From assembly GCF_019443285.1 (NCBI RefSeq), contig NZ_CP080327.1, forward strand, positions 1,422,001 to 1,486,000: 64,000 nucleotides of DNA, in the 5' to 3' direction. The position numbers and the translations under genes are program-made. Source of the DNA: Aquisediminimonas profunda (GTDB lineage: Bacteria; Pseudomonadota; Alphaproteobacteria; Sphingomonadales; Sphingomonadaceae). The notes below the pieces were generated by a model. The model saw nothing but the letters and a program-made list of their open reading frames with translations. It had not been told where the DNA came from and did not search any database. Below are positions 55,836-64,000 of the stretch, one piece after another (position 1 is the first letter of the stretch; the number at the start of each line of letters is the position of its first letter).

Positions 55836-57491
55836 TCAACGACTGGCTCCGCGAAGCACACTGATAGTCGTGCCAGCGCTGATCCGTTCAACGTCGGTCT
55901 TGAGATGGAGCAGCCGCAAGCCCTTGTGTTCGAGGGCGCGCCTCAGCGCCGGCGCGAAGTCGGCAGTTGCCTCAACGGTTTCTGCCCACCCGCCATAGGC
56001 GCGAGCCAGCGCCGCAAAGTCAGGATTGTGGAGCGTCGTTCCGCTGACTCGCGTCGGATACTCGCGTTCCTGATGCATGCGGATTGTGCCATAAGCGCCA
56101 TTGTCGATCACAAGCACGAGCATGTCACAGCCATATTGGACGGCAGTTGCAAGCTCCTGCCCGTTCATCATGAAATCGCCATCACCGGCCAGCGCAACCA
56201 CGCTGCGTTCGGGATGACGCAGCGCCGCGGCGACGGCGGCCGGTGGACCATAGCCCATGGCCCCTGCAGTGGGTGCCAGTTGAGTGCCATGTTTCGGGTG
56301 CGACCAATAGCGGTGCCACCAGCCAGAGAAGTTCCCTGCGCCGTTGCAGATGATGGTGTCGGCAGGAAGGACATCCCGCATGGCAGCAACGCACATGCCA
56401 AGATCGACGCGCGTATCAAACGGCAATGGTGTGTTCCAGGCCTTCCATTCGGCATGGGCCTCCGCACCTGCGGGTTTTGGCTCTTTTGGTTTCGGCATAG
56501 CCGCCGCCGCTCGGGCGAATTCAGGCATCCCGGCGCAAATTGCGAGATCCGCGCGATAGACATGACCCAATTCGTTCGGGTCCGGGTGAACGTGGATAAG
56601 GGTTTTTCCCGGGTGATCCGGCGTGACCAAAGTGTAGCTGTCCGTCGTCGCTTCGCCAAGCCGTGCGCCGACCGCCAGGATCAGGTCGGCAGACTTGATC
56701 CGGTCAGTCAATTTGGGATTGGGGCCATAGCCCAGATTGCCCGCCCAGACGGGGCAGTCGTTCGCAATGGCATCTTGCCGTCGAAACCCGGCAGCAACCG
56801 GGATGCCGTGCGCCGCTGCAAATTCTGCAAAGTCGCGCGCGGCATCATTGTTCCATCCTGCCCCGCCGATGATCGCGACGGGAGATTGGGCAGACGATAT
56901 GAGCGATGCGAACGTCTCCATTGCTCCAGCGTCGGGAGCCTGTGCAGGGCGGTCGACGCGCGGCCGGTCAACGGCCTCTGCCACTTCAATCAGCATGTCC
57001 TCCGGAAGCGCAATCACGACAGGCCCGGGCCTGCCGGACATCGCGACGGAATATGCGCGGGCAACATATTCCGGGATTCTGGAAGGATCGTCGATCCGCG
57101 TTGCCCATTTGGCAAGTGGCGTAAACATCGCCGTGAAATCGACTTCCTGAAATCCTTCGCGGTCTCGCATGCCGCGATCCACATCCCCAATGAACAGGAT
57201 CATCGGCTGCGAATCCTGCATCGCCACATGGACGCCGATGCTGGCGTTGGTGGCGCCCGGTCCGCGTGTCACAAATGCAACGCCGGGCCGGCCGGTCAAT
57301 GTGCCATCGGCGCAGGCCATATAGGTGACGCCACCCTCCTGCCGGCAGATGATCGTCTGGATTTCGGGGGTGTCGTGCAGTGCATCGAGAACAGCGAGAA
57401 AGCTCTCGCCCGGAACAGTGAAGATGCGGTCGCAGCCTTGAATGACGAGCTGGTCAACAAGGATACGGCCACCGGTGCGTTGCTTGGTCAT
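55836..57491 (-). CDS. Thiamine diphosphate-dependent enzyme (acetolactate synthase-like)
   Basis: A 551-residue TPP enzyme with the three-domain order. The catalytic glutamate lies in ICRQEGGVTYMACADG near residue 51. The TPP/Mg motif is VALAGDGDFMMNGQELATAVQYG (GDG near 439) and DNGAYGTIRMHQ continues it. The family covers acetolactate synthase, benzoylformate decarboxylase, glyoxylate carboligase and sulfopyruvate decarboxylase. It overlaps the aldehyde dehydrogenase gene by four bases (ATGA), pointing to decarboxylation of a 2-oxo acid followed by aldehyde oxidation. Confidence 0.9.
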   Translation of the reverse strand: MTKQRTGGRILVDQLVIQGCDRIFTVPGESFLAVLDALHDTPEIQTIICRQEGGVTYMACADGTLTGRPGVAFVTRGPGATNASIGVHVAMQDSQPMILFIGDVDRGMRDREGFQEVDFTAMFTPLAKWATRIDDPSRIPEYVARAYSVAMSGRPGPVVIALPEDMLIEVAEAVDRPRVDRPAQAPDAGAMETFASLISSAQSPVAIIGGAGWNNDAARDFAEFAAAHGIPVAAGFRRQDAIANDCPVWAGNLGYGPNPKLTDRIKSADLILAVGARLGEATTDSYTLVTPDHPGKTLIHVHPDPNELGHVYRADLAICAGMPEFARAAAAMPKPKEPKPAGAEAHAEWKAWNTPLPFDTRVDLGMCVAAMRDVLPADTIICNGAGNFSGWWHRYWSHPKHGTQLAPTAGAMGYGPPAAVAAALRHPERSVVALAGDGDFMMNGQELATAVQYGCDMLVLVIDNGAYGTIRMHQEREYPTRVSGTTLHNPDFAALARAYGGWAETVEATADFAPALRRALEHKGLRLLHLKTDVERISAGTTISVLRGASR

Positions 57492-58921
57492 GCCTGATGA
57501 ATCGCCTTTGTCACGAAATAACTTTCCATCCCCTCTGGTCCACCTTCGCTGCCAAAGCCCGATTCCTTGACGCCGCCAAAGGGCGCATCCGGTGTACCAA
57601 TGGCAAAGGTATTGATGCCGACCATGCCGCTCTCGATTGCATCGCCCAGCAAGTTGGCCCTCCGGCCATTCTCGGTGAAAGCAAAGGCAGCAAGGCCGTA
57701 GGGAAGACGGTTGGCCTGTTCGATGGCTTCATCGAAACTCTCGAACGGCCGGCAGACAGCAACGGGACCGAACGGCTCGTTCGACATGATGTCTGCCTCC
57801 TGAGGCACGTCGGCTAGAACTGTCGGCTGAAAGAAATAGCCGTGATCGCCCCGATTTCCGCCAGCAAGAAGGCGCGCGCCCTTGGCCCGTGCGTCGTCGA
57901 CCAGGGCGCCGATGGCGGCCGGACGTCGGGCATTGGCAAGCGGCCCCATTTTGGTTGCTGCATCGAGACCACTGCCGATTGTCACGTGTGCGGTCCGTGC
58001 CGCAAAGCCCTTCACAAAGGCATCATAGATCGTCTGCTGGACGTAGAACCGGGTGGGCGAGACGCACACCTGGCCGGCATTCCGGAACTTCTGGGGCACG
58101 ACCATGTCGAGCGTCTTTTCGAGATCGCAATCGTCAAAGATCAACACGGGCGCATGTCCGCCCAATTCCATTGTGACGCGTTTGGCGCCATCGGCTGCGA
58201 GCTTCATCAAATGCTTGCCGACCGGAACCGAGCCCGTGAAGCTGATCTTGCGGATGATGCGCGAGCCAATGAGGTGCCGGCTCACCATGTCAGGAACGCC
58301 AAACACGAGCTGGACGACGTTGGAGGGCACGCCTGCATCGATCAGGCACTGGACCAGAGCCGACGTGCAGCCCGGAGTTTCTTCGGGTGGCTTCGCGATG
58401 ACCGAGCACCCGGCAGCGAGCGCGGAGGACAGTTTCTTGGCCATCAGGTAAATCGGAAAGTTCCAGGGCGTGAAGCTGGCGACAGGGCCAACCGGTTGCT
58501 TGATCACGATTGAACGCTGTCCGGTGGGCCGCACGAGGACACGGCCATAGGCGCGCTTTGCCTCTTCTGCGCAATAGTCGAACAAGGCGGCACTGCTGGA
58601 GACTTCGGCCCGTGCTTCCGCGATTGGCTTGCCCTGTTCCAGTGTCAGGAGTGTGGCAATAGCCTCTGTCCTGTCCCGCAGGAGTGTCGCTGCCTTGCGA
58701 AGGATTGCGCCACGAGCCTCGACGTCCATTGCGCGCCAGATCTGGAAGCCCTTGTCGGCAGACGCGAGCGCTTCATCCAGGTCGGCAGCGGTTGCCAGCG
58801 GCAGTTCGGCTATCGTCTCACCCGTGGCCGGATTGATAACGCCAGACGCGTCACGGCCTTCTCCGATCCGCCAGCTGCCGTTGATGAACAGGCGAAGATC
58901 GGCATCATAATGTGTTGGCAT
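57488..58921 (-). CDS. NAD(P)-dependent aldehyde dehydrogenase (succinate-semialdehyde type)
   Basis: A 477-residue aldehyde dehydrogenase. It has TPWNFPIYLMAKKLSSALAAGCSVIAKPPEETPGC, FTGSVPVGKHLM, the catalytic glutamate in VTMELGGHAP, the catalytic cysteine in NAGQVCVSPTRF, and the C-terminal PFGGVKESGFGSEGG. Closest resemblance is to NAD-dependent succinate-semialdehyde dehydrogenase. ATG 58921 has GAGGA 7 bases upstream. It is the first gene of the operon with the TPP enzyme. Confidence 0.93.
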   Translation of the reverse strand: MPTHYDADLRLFINGSWRIGEGRDASGVINPATGETIAELPLATAADLDEALASADKGFQIWRAMDVEARGAILRKAATLLRDRTEAIATLLTLEQGKPIAEARAEVSSSAALFDYCAEEAKRAYGRVLVRPTGQRSIVIKQPVGPVASFTPWNFPIYLMAKKLSSALAAGCSVIAKPPEETPGCTSALVQCLIDAGVPSNVVQLVFGVPDMVSRHLIGSRIIRKISFTGSVPVGKHLMKLAADGAKRVTMELGGHAPVLIFDDCDLEKTLDMVVPQKFRNAGQVCVSPTRFYVQQTIYDAFVKGFAARTAHVTIGSGLDAATKMGPLANARRPAAIGALVDDARAKGARLLAGGNRGDHGYFFQPTVLADVPQEADIMSNEPFGPVAVCRPFESFDEAIEQANRLPYGLAAFAFTENGRRANLLGDAIESGMVGINTFAIGTPDAPFGGVKESGFGSEGGPEGMESYFVTKAIHQA

Positions 58922-59092
58922 GAAATTCCTCGGCAGGGTCAATCTGATGCCGCTGCTCTAGGACATTTTCCTGTCTGACGATAGCCGCTGAAACTTTGAG
59001 AATGCACTATCGACAAACCGCCCCGCGCGAAGGCACAGATGATCGACATACGCTCGCAGGTGCGAGTCGAAGGCATTGATTGGGAGAGAGAC

Positions 59093-60013
59093 ATGGCGGA
59101 CTTTGAAATTGTCGCGGAAGGCCTGCGCTTTCCCGAAGGCCCGGTAGCCATGCCGGACGGGAGCGTTATCCTGACTGAAATCGCCAATGGGCGGATCACG
59201 CGCGTCTATCCGGACGGACGTAAGGAAACTGTCGCTGAAACAGGTGGCGGGCCGAACGGTCTCGCCCTGGGACCGGACGGAAAGCTGTATTGCTGCAACA
59301 ACGGCGGCTTCGAATATGTGGAATCGAACGGCTACCTCGCACCTCACGGCATAGCCAATGACTATTCGGGCGGCCGGATCGAGCGGATAGACATTGCGAC
59401 CGGGAAGGTGGAAGTCCTCTACAAGTCTGGCGATTTCGGCTGCGTCCTGCGCGGACCCAATGATATCGTTTTCGATGCCCATGGCGGCTTCTGGTTCACG
59501 GATCATGGCAAGGTTGATTATGTCAAACGCTGCCACGACATCGTCGGCATCTTCTATGCCAAGGCAGATGGCAGCCACCTCGAAGAGGTCATCTTCCCAA
59601 GCTACAATCCAAACGGCGTCGGGCTCTCTCCGGATGGCTCGAAGCTTTATGCGGCGGAAACCTACACCTGCCGGTTGACCCAGTTCAACGTGATCGCGCC
59701 GGGCAAGGTCGATGACGCCGCGGGTCCTGGCGGCCCCGGGATTCCGCTTTATCGTCCTGCCGGATATAAGTTCTTCGATTCTCTTGCGATGGAAGCAAAC
59801 GGCAACATCTGTGTGGCGACCATTGGTGAATGCGGCATCTCGGTCGTTTCGCCGCAGGGCGAGCTGGTGGAGTTCGTGGCGACCGACGACATCTTCACGA
59901 CGAACATCTGTTTTGGCGGCGCAGACATGCAGGATGCCTGGATTACCCTGTCTGGTTCGGGCCGACTTGCCAAGACGCGCTGGAACCGGCCCGGGCTGAA
60001 GCTCCAGTATTGA
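59093..60013 (+). CDS. SMP-30/gluconolactonase family lactonase
   Basis: A 306-residue six-bladed beta-propeller lactonase. Typical segments: LRFPEGPVAMPDGSVILTEI with the metal-ligand Glu, NGLALGPDGKLYCCNNGG, GPNDIVFDAHGGFWFTDHG, and the later YNPNGVGLSPDGSKLYAAET. A Ca/Zn-dependent hydrolysis of sugar or other lactones is the family role. ATG 59093 is chosen because GGGAGAGAG lies just before it; upstream frame has no such site. Divergent from the aldehyde dehydrogenase gene, so the region may form one catabolic pathway. Confidence 0.9.
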   Translation: MADFEIVAEGLRFPEGPVAMPDGSVILTEIANGRITRVYPDGRKETVAETGGGPNGLALGPDGKLYCCNNGGFEYVESNGYLAPHGIANDYSGGRIERIDIATGKVEVLYKSGDFGCVLRGPNDIVFDAHGGFWFTDHGKVDYVKRCHDIVGIFYAKADGSHLEEVIFPSYNPNGVGLSPDGSKLYAAETYTCRLTQFNVIAPGKVDDAAGPGGPGIPLYRPAGYKFFDSLAMEANGNICVATIGECGISVVSPQGELVEFVATDDIFTTNICFGGADMQDAWITLSGSGRLAKTRWNRPGLKLQY

Positions 60014-60038
60014 TCCGGCTGAAACAGGGGCTGAGACT

Positions 60039-60737
60039 ATGGCCAGAGTGCATCGGGAAGCCCATCTGATTGATCGCATCGGGTGGCTCCGTGCGTCAGT
60101 GTTGGGGGCCAATGACGGGATTGTCTCGACCGCCAGCCTGATCATGGGCGTGGCAAGCGCAGGAGCCGATCAATCGAGCATCCTGCTCACGGGAGCCGCA
60201 GGGCTGGTCGCCGGAGCCATGTCGATGGCGGCCGGCGAATATGTATCGGTCAGCTCACAGGCGGATTCCGAACAGGCTGACATGGCTCGCGAACGTCAGG
60301 AACTTGCAACCGATTCGGCGGCAGAACGGGAAGAACTGATCGGAATTTACCAAAAACGGGGACTGGATCGCGCGCTCGCCGAACAGGTCGCGGACCAGCT
60401 CACCGCACGCGATGCATTTGGTGCCCATTTGCGCGATGAGCTCGGCATTGCGGAACATACGATTGCGCGGCCCATTCAGGCCTCGCTCGCTTCCGCTGCC
60501 AGCTTTTCAGTGGGAGCGGCATTGCCACTGCTCATGGTTGTTCTCTTCTCCGGTACGGCGCTCACCATTGCCGTGGCACTGGCCTCGATTGCCTTTCTGG
60601 CGCTTCTTGGGGGGCTGGGCGCCAAGTTGGGCGGGGCCAGTGTGGTACGGGCGATCGCCAGGGTCACATTCTGGGGTGCGTTCGCGATGGCAGCGACGGC
60701 CGGAATTGGTTCACTGTTCGGTACGACCGTGAGTTGA
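60039..60737 (+). CDS. VIT family transporter (CCC1/VIT1-like)
   Basis: A 232-residue membrane protein. GWLRASVLGANDGIVSTASLIMGVASAG and GLVAGAMSMAAGEYVSVSSQADSEQAD are the family signature; about five transmembrane segments, the last three in SVGAALPLLMVVLFSGTALTIAVALASIAFLALLGGLGAK. It likely exports iron or manganese. The middle helical segment (about 75-135) is cytoplasmic and acidic/basic. 25 bases after the lactonase gene. Confidence 0.9.
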   Translation: MARVHREAHLIDRIGWLRASVLGANDGIVSTASLIMGVASAGADQSSILLTGAAGLVAGAMSMAAGEYVSVSSQADSEQADMARERQELATDSAAEREELIGIYQKRGLDRALAEQVADQLTARDAFGAHLRDELGIAEHTIARPIQASLASAASFSVGAALPLLMVVLFSGTALTIAVALASIAFLALLGGLGAKLGGASVVRAIARVTFWGAFAMAATAGIGSLFGTTVS

Positions 60738-60740
60738 TGT

Positions 60741-60771
60741 AAATGCACTCATCGACAAGATGATTGCATTT
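60741..60771. promoter_or_regulatory. Palindromic operator upstream of the CoA-transferase operon
   Basis: AAATGCACTCATC (60741-60753) and GATGATTGCATTT (60759-60771) form a 13-bp inverted repeat with one mismatch around GACAA. It lies 54-84 bases before the CoA-transferase A start, immediately after the VIT stop. A related sequence (AATGCACTATCGACAA) occurs at 59001-59016 before the lactonase gene. Confidence 0.55.
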
Positions 60772-60825
60772 GGCAAAACTGCTGCGACTCGCTAACCGCG
60801 CCCGACTCCGGGAGGGAATGGACTG

Positions 60826-61533
60826 ATGAAAAAACTCTATCCTGACGCAAAAGCTGCGCTTGATGGCCTGCTCAAAGACGGGATGCTGATTGCGTCAGGC
60901 GGGTTCGGATTGTGCGGTATTCCCGAGCGCCTGATCGACGCCATTGTCGAAAGCGGTGTCCAGGACCTGACAATTGCTTCCAACAACGCTGGCATTGATG
61001 GCGAGGGTCTGGGCAAGCTTTTGCGCACGCGCCAGATCCGCAAGATGATTTCGTCCTATGTTGGCGAGAACAAGGAGTTCGAGCGGCAGTTTCTCGCTGG
61101 TGAGCTTGAGGTCGAATTCTGTCCGCAGGGAACTCTGGCAGAACGCATGCGTGCAGGCGGCGCCGGCATCCCCGGCTTCTATACCAAGACAGGCGTCGGA
61201 ACGCAGGTTGCCGAAGGCAAGGACGTGAAGACATTCGACGGTCAGGATTATATCCTTGAACGTGGCATCTTCGCCGATCTTGCAATTGTGAAGGCATGGA
61301 AAGCGGATGCGACGGGAAATCTTGTCTTTCGCAAGACTGCACGCAACTTCAATCAGCCCGCCGCCACCTGCGGCAAGGTCTGCGTCGTCGAAGTCGAAGA
61401 AATTGTTCCGGTCGGCAGCCTCGATCCGGACTGCATCCACCTTCCCGGCGTGTATGTGCAGCGCATCATTGTTGGCGCTCCCTATGACAAGAAGATCGAA
61501 TTCCGAACCGTGCGCGAAAGGGAGGCTGCGTAA
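60826..61533 (+). CDS. 3-oxoacid CoA-transferase subunit A
   Basis: A 235-residue alpha-type subunit of a class I CoA-transferase. Sequence: [49 protein letters not shown], then [49 protein letters not shown]. Transfers CoA between succinyl-CoA and a 3-oxoacid such as acetoacetate, in ketone-body or fatty-acid breakdown. GGGAGG precedes ATG 60826. The B subunit overlaps by one base. Confidence 0.95.
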   Translation: MKKLYPDAKAALDGLLKDGMLIASGGFGLCGIPERLIDAIVESGVQDLTIASNNAGIDGEGLGKLLRTRQIRKMISSYVGENKEFERQFLAGELEVEFCPQGTLAERMRAGGAGIPGFYTKTGVGTQVAEGKDVKTFDGQDYILERGIFADLAIVKAWKADATGNLVFRKTARNFNQPAATCGKVCVVEVEEIVPVGSLDPDCIHLPGVYVQRIIVGAPYDKKIEFRTVREREAA

Positions 61534-62183
61534 TGGCTGAGGCAAGCAAGGGCTGGACTCGCGACGAAATGGCCGCGCGTGCAGCGAAGGAACTGCGCGA
61601 CGGCTATTATGTGAATCTTGGCATCGGTATCCCGACGCTTGTGGCCAACCATATCCCTGAAGGGGTGGAAGTGACCTTGCAGTCGGAAAACGGGATGTTG
61701 GGTATCGGCCCGTTTCCCTATGCGGGCGAAGAGGATCCCGACCTCATCAATGCGGGCAAGCAGACGATCAGCGAGCTTCCCCAATCGGCCTATTTCGACA
61801 GCGCGGCTTCCTTTGCGATGATCCGCGGCGGACATATCGACCTGACCGTGCTTGGCGCGATGGAGGTTGCCGAGAACGGAGATATCGCGAACTGGATGAT
61901 TCCCGGCAAGATGATCAAGGGCATGGGCGGCGCGATGGACCTTGTCGCCGGGGTCAAGAAGATCATCGTGGTCATGGAACACAATGCCAAGGACGGCAGC
62001 CCGAAATTCATCCCGGCCTGCACCTTGCCGCTGACCGGCAAGAATGTAGTGGACATGATTATCTCGGATCTTGCCGTGTTCCAGCGTCCGGACCACAATT
62101 CGCCATTCAAGCTGATTGAAATGGCACCGGGCGTGACGCAGGACGAAATCGCTGCAAAGACAACAGCGCATTATATTGTTTGA
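61533..62183 (+). CDS. 3-oxoacid CoA-transferase subunit B
   Basis: A 216-residue beta-type subunit. The catalytic glutamate lies in [14 protein letters not shown] (SENG motif), with [37 protein letters not shown] and the C-terminal [15 protein letters not shown] typical of SCOT-type enzymes. The start overlaps the A-subunit stop (TAATG), so the two are translated together and assemble into one enzyme. Confidence 0.96.
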   Translation: MAEASKGWTRDEMAARAAKELRDGYYVNLGIGIPTLVANHIPEGVEVTLQSENGMLGIGPFPYAGEEDPDLINAGKQTISELPQSAYFDSAASFAMIRGGHIDLTVLGAMEVAENGDIANWMIPGKMIKGMGGAMDLVAGVKKIIVVMEHNAKDGSPKFIPACTLPLTGKNVVDMIISDLAVFQRPDHNSPFKLIEMAPGVTQDEIAAKTTAHYIV

Positions 62184-62188
62184 CGTGC

Positions 62189-62212
62189 TTGCAGCGTCGG
62201 GACGCTGCAAGT
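62189..62212 (+). terminator. Hairpin after the CoA-transferase genes
   Basis: CTTGCAGCGT (62189-62198) and ACGCTGCAAG (62203-62212) are perfect 10-bp inverted repeats around CGGG. It lies between the CoA-transferase stop and the epimerase start. It has no T-run, so it may attenuate or stabilise rather than fully terminate. Confidence 0.5.
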
Positions 62213-62227
62213 ATCGCCAGCGCTGTC

Positions 62228-63202
62228 ATGCGCATCCTTCTGACAGGTTCGTCGGGTTGGCTCGGCCGCTTTCTAGCGCCCACACTCAGACGCGCGGGGC
62301 ACGATGTTGTGGGACTCGACCTCGCACCTGGCAGCGATACTCAAGTCATAGGAACCGTTGCTGACAGGGCACTGGTGAATCGCACCTTTGTCGACTACGG
62401 CATTGAGGCGGTTATCCACTGTGGCGGCCTCCACAAGCCAGATATCGCGCGATATGGGGCGCAAGCCTTCGTCGATGTGAACGTGACAGGCACACTCAAT
62501 CTTCTCGAAGCAGCAGCAGCGGCAGGCAATGACCGCTTCGTTTTTACCTCGACAACGTCGCTGATGATTTCGGACGAAATTCGCAAGGGCAAGGCTGGCG
62601 GATTGCGAGAGGCTGCGTGGCTCGACGAGGAAAGTGGGCCGCTGGCGCCGCGCAACATCTATGGCGCGACCAAGCTGGCTGCAGAAGATCTGTGTCGGCT
62701 CTACGCGTCCGATCATCGAATTGATGTGATGGTGCTGCGCACTGGCCGCTTCTTTCCGGAAAATGACGACACCCTTGATGAGCCGAGCGGTCCCAATCTG
62801 AAGGCCAATGAATTTCTCAACCGCCGGCTGACGGTCGAAGATGCAGCCGATGCGCATCTTGCAGCACTTGAACGCGCGCCGGGCTTGGGTTTTCAGCGTT
62901 TCATTGTGTCCGCGCCTCCTCCATTTGCGCGTACCGATGCCCAAGCGCTCATGGCCGATGCGCGCTCTGTGATCCAAAGATACTATCCTCAAGCGGCGTC
63001 GCTCTATGCGAAAAGGGGATGGGCGCTCCCCACGCACATCGACAGGGTTTACGATCCGGGCAAGGCGGAGCGGCTGCTTGGATTCCGTTGTCGCACGGAT
63101 TTCGGATCAGTGCTTGCAGCTCTGGAGAATGGTGCGCAACTGCCCTTTGTCCATGATGCCGGCTATGTTTCGCCCAAGGAGACGTCCCGATGTACACGCT
63201 GA
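62228..63202 (+). CDS. NAD-dependent epimerase/dehydratase family protein
   Basis: A 324-residue extended SDR. The NAD motif is LLTGSSGWLGRFL near the N-terminus, and the YxxxK motif lies in NIYGATKLAAEDL (about residue 150). AVIHCGGLHKPDIARY and LLRTGRFFPE-type segments follow the fold of UDP-sugar epimerases. The substrate is not obvious. It overlaps the next gene by 13 bases. Confidence 0.87.
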   Translation: MRILLTGSSGWLGRFLAPTLRRAGHDVVGLDLAPGSDTQVIGTVADRALVNRTFVDYGIEAVIHCGGLHKPDIARYGAQAFVDVNVTGTLNLLEAAAAAGNDRFVFTSTTSLMISDEIRKGKAGGLREAAWLDEESGPLAPRNIYGATKLAAEDLCRLYASDHRIDVMVLRTGRFFPENDDTLDEPSGPNLKANEFLNRRLTVEDAADAHLAALERAPGLGFQRFIVSAPPPFARTDAQALMADARSVIQRYYPQAASLYAKRGWALPTHIDRVYDPGKAERLLGFRCRTDFGSVLAALENGAQLPFVHDAGYVSPKETSRCTR

Positions 63203-63870
63203 TAACCGCCAACCGGAACTATTCGAGCTGGTCGCTGCGGCCTTGGGTGCTGATGAAGGCGTTGGGCATTGCGTTCGAAGATCGGGTCGAGCCCTTCACG
63301 AAGCCGGTCAATTATGACGAATTCCGGGCTTTCTCTCCGACTGGTCAGGTTCCGGTCCTGCTTGATGGAGACCGGGTTGTCCACGATTCGCTTGGCATCT
63401 GTCTCTACCTGGCCGATCGGCATGCGGGCGTCTGGCCCGATGACAAGGCGGCGAGGGCCTGGGCCCAATGTGCCGTGGCGGAAATGCATGGCGGCTTTGC
63501 GGCGCTGCGCAACGCGTGCCCAATGAATGTCGGTGTTCGCGTGCGACCGAAGCCGCTGAGCGATGCCGTTGCGCAAAATGTGCAGAGGCTTCAGGAACTC
63601 TGGCCCGAAGGCCTGTCTCGCTTCGGCGGACCCTGGCTGGGCGGCAGCGCCTTCAGCGCGGTCGATGCCTTTTTTGCTCCGGTTGCCTATCGGGTTCGGA
63701 CCTATGGCCTTGACGTTGGCGCCGGTCAGGCATGGGTCGATCGTGTCATTGCGCATCCGGCCATGCAGCAATGGGAAGCAGAAGCTCTGGCCGAAAGTTG
63801 GCGCGAGGCAAGCCACGAGGAGGAATTGCGGGACGCGGGTGATATACTCGCCGACTACAGGATGGGTTGA
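63190..63870 (+). CDS. Glutathione S-transferase family protein
   Basis: A 226-residue GST with an N-terminal thioredoxin-like half (YTLITANRNYSSWSLRPWVLMKALGIAFEDRVEPF, then FSPTGQVPVLLDGDRVVHDSLGICLYLADRH) and a helical C-terminal half (SRFGGPWLGGSAFSAVDAFFAPVAYRV). The SSWS turn carries the catalytic serine position. It overlaps the epimerase gene by 13 bases. Substrate unknown. Confidence 0.9.
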   Translation: MYTLITANRNYSSWSLRPWVLMKALGIAFEDRVEPFTKPVNYDEFRAFSPTGQVPVLLDGDRVVHDSLGICLYLADRHAGVWPDDKAARAWAQCAVAEMHGGFAALRNACPMNVGVRVRPKPLSDAVAQNVQRLQELWPEGLSRFGGPWLGGSAFSAVDAFFAPVAYRVRTYGLDVGAGQAWVDRVIAHPAMQQWEAEALAESWREASHEEELRDAGDILADYRMG

Positions 63871-63878
63871 CCGCGTCT

Positions 63879-64000
63879 CTAGAAAAGGCCTGCAGTCTCC
63901 GCTGCGAGCCAGAGTCCGAGCCCCAGGAACAGCAAGGCCGCCACAATCTGGACCGTGCGCAGCGGCACACGTTTGACGAGTTCGTGGCCCATATAGACTG
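63879..64000 (-). CDS. TMEM165/GDT1 family transporter, 5'-truncated by window edge
   Basis: The minus-strand frame ending at TAG (63879-63881 complement) reads VYMGHELVKRVPLRTVQIVAALLFLGLGLWLAAE before its stop. The pattern of a conserved loop (GHELVKRVPLR) then a final transmembrane helix is that of TMEM165/GDT1 (UPF0016) cation exchangers. Only about 39 residues lie in the window; the start is beyond the edge. Faces the GST gene convergently. Confidence 0.75.
   Translation of the reverse strand, partial: VYMGHELVKRVPLRTVQIVAALLFLGLGLWLAAETAGLF

Noticed and set aside
55812-57497. 561-codon antisense frame over the TPP enzyme
   Set aside because: The minus strand carries a clear TPP enzyme with catalytic motifs; this is its shadow.

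Overview
The window looks like a chromosomal segment of an alphaproteobacterium, most likely of the order Sphingomonadales (Sphingopyxis/Novosphingobium/Sphingorhabdus type). The DNA is GC-rich by eye. The gene set includes several characteristically alphaproteobacterial families (TrcR-type DUF1013, GapR-type DUF2312, DUF1192) and Sphingomonadales-like intergenic palindromic repeats. No rRNA, tRNA, CRISPR array, transposase, integrase or phage structural gene is visible. The assignment to a lineage is inference from gene families, not from a marker comparison.

Layout. 0-3.9 kb: small accessory enzymes (two short-chain dehydrogenases, an alpha/beta hydrolase, DinB-like and NTF2-like proteins) with repeats. 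3.9-20 kb: clpB, a secreted/periplasmic hydrolase pair (penicillin-acylase family, M16 peptidase), purEK, a diguanylate cyclase, gpmA, a GNAT/M14 carboxypeptidase pair, rpmJ and pyk. 19.8-21.5 kb: a darcynin/TetR divergon with a clear palindromic operator, then GapR-like and YbjQ-like small proteins. 21.5-29.7 kb: a long co-oriented run yebC-ruvC-ruvA-ruvB-acyltransferase-ybgC-tolQ-tolR-tolA-tolB-pal (Holliday junction resolution plus the outer-membrane-tethering Tol-Pal machine). 29.7-41.6 kb: clpA, a quinone oxidoreductase, a candidate small RNA, trcR, xseB-ispA-coaD, a cyclophilin and queA. 41.6-45.9 kb: a looser accessory insert (GMC oxidoreductase, GFA enzyme, small secreted protein, GNAT) lying between queA and tgt. 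46-51.5 kb: tgt, a site-2 protease, truB-rpsO-pnp. 51.6-54.8 kb: LysR regulator, a second cyclophilin, and a dense set of structured non-coding elements. 54.8-64 kb: a metabolic region (metallo-hydrolase, TPP enzyme with aldehyde dehydrogenase, SMP-30 lactonase, VIT transporter, 3-oxoacid CoA-transferase, epimerase, GST), ending in the start-less C-terminus of a TMEM165/GDT1 protein.

No large undescribed multi-gene system is evident. The most interesting signals are small: (1) a candidate small RNA at about 35647-35733 upstream of trcR, with nested stems and an intrinsic terminator; (2) a minus-strand unit at 52150-52387 made of a 34-residue membrane peptide, a perfect 14-bp stem whose loop is anti-Shine-Dalgarno-like, and a terminator; (3) a Tgt whose three zinc-ligand cysteines are gone; (4) a CTG-initiated ruvC in a CTGA overlap; (5) a perfect CRP-type palindrome upstream of a diguanylate cyclase; (6) several precise operator palindromes (TetR, LysR, CoA-transferase); and (7) a mini-ORF whose ribosome-binding site is buried in a hairpin beside a structured repeat.
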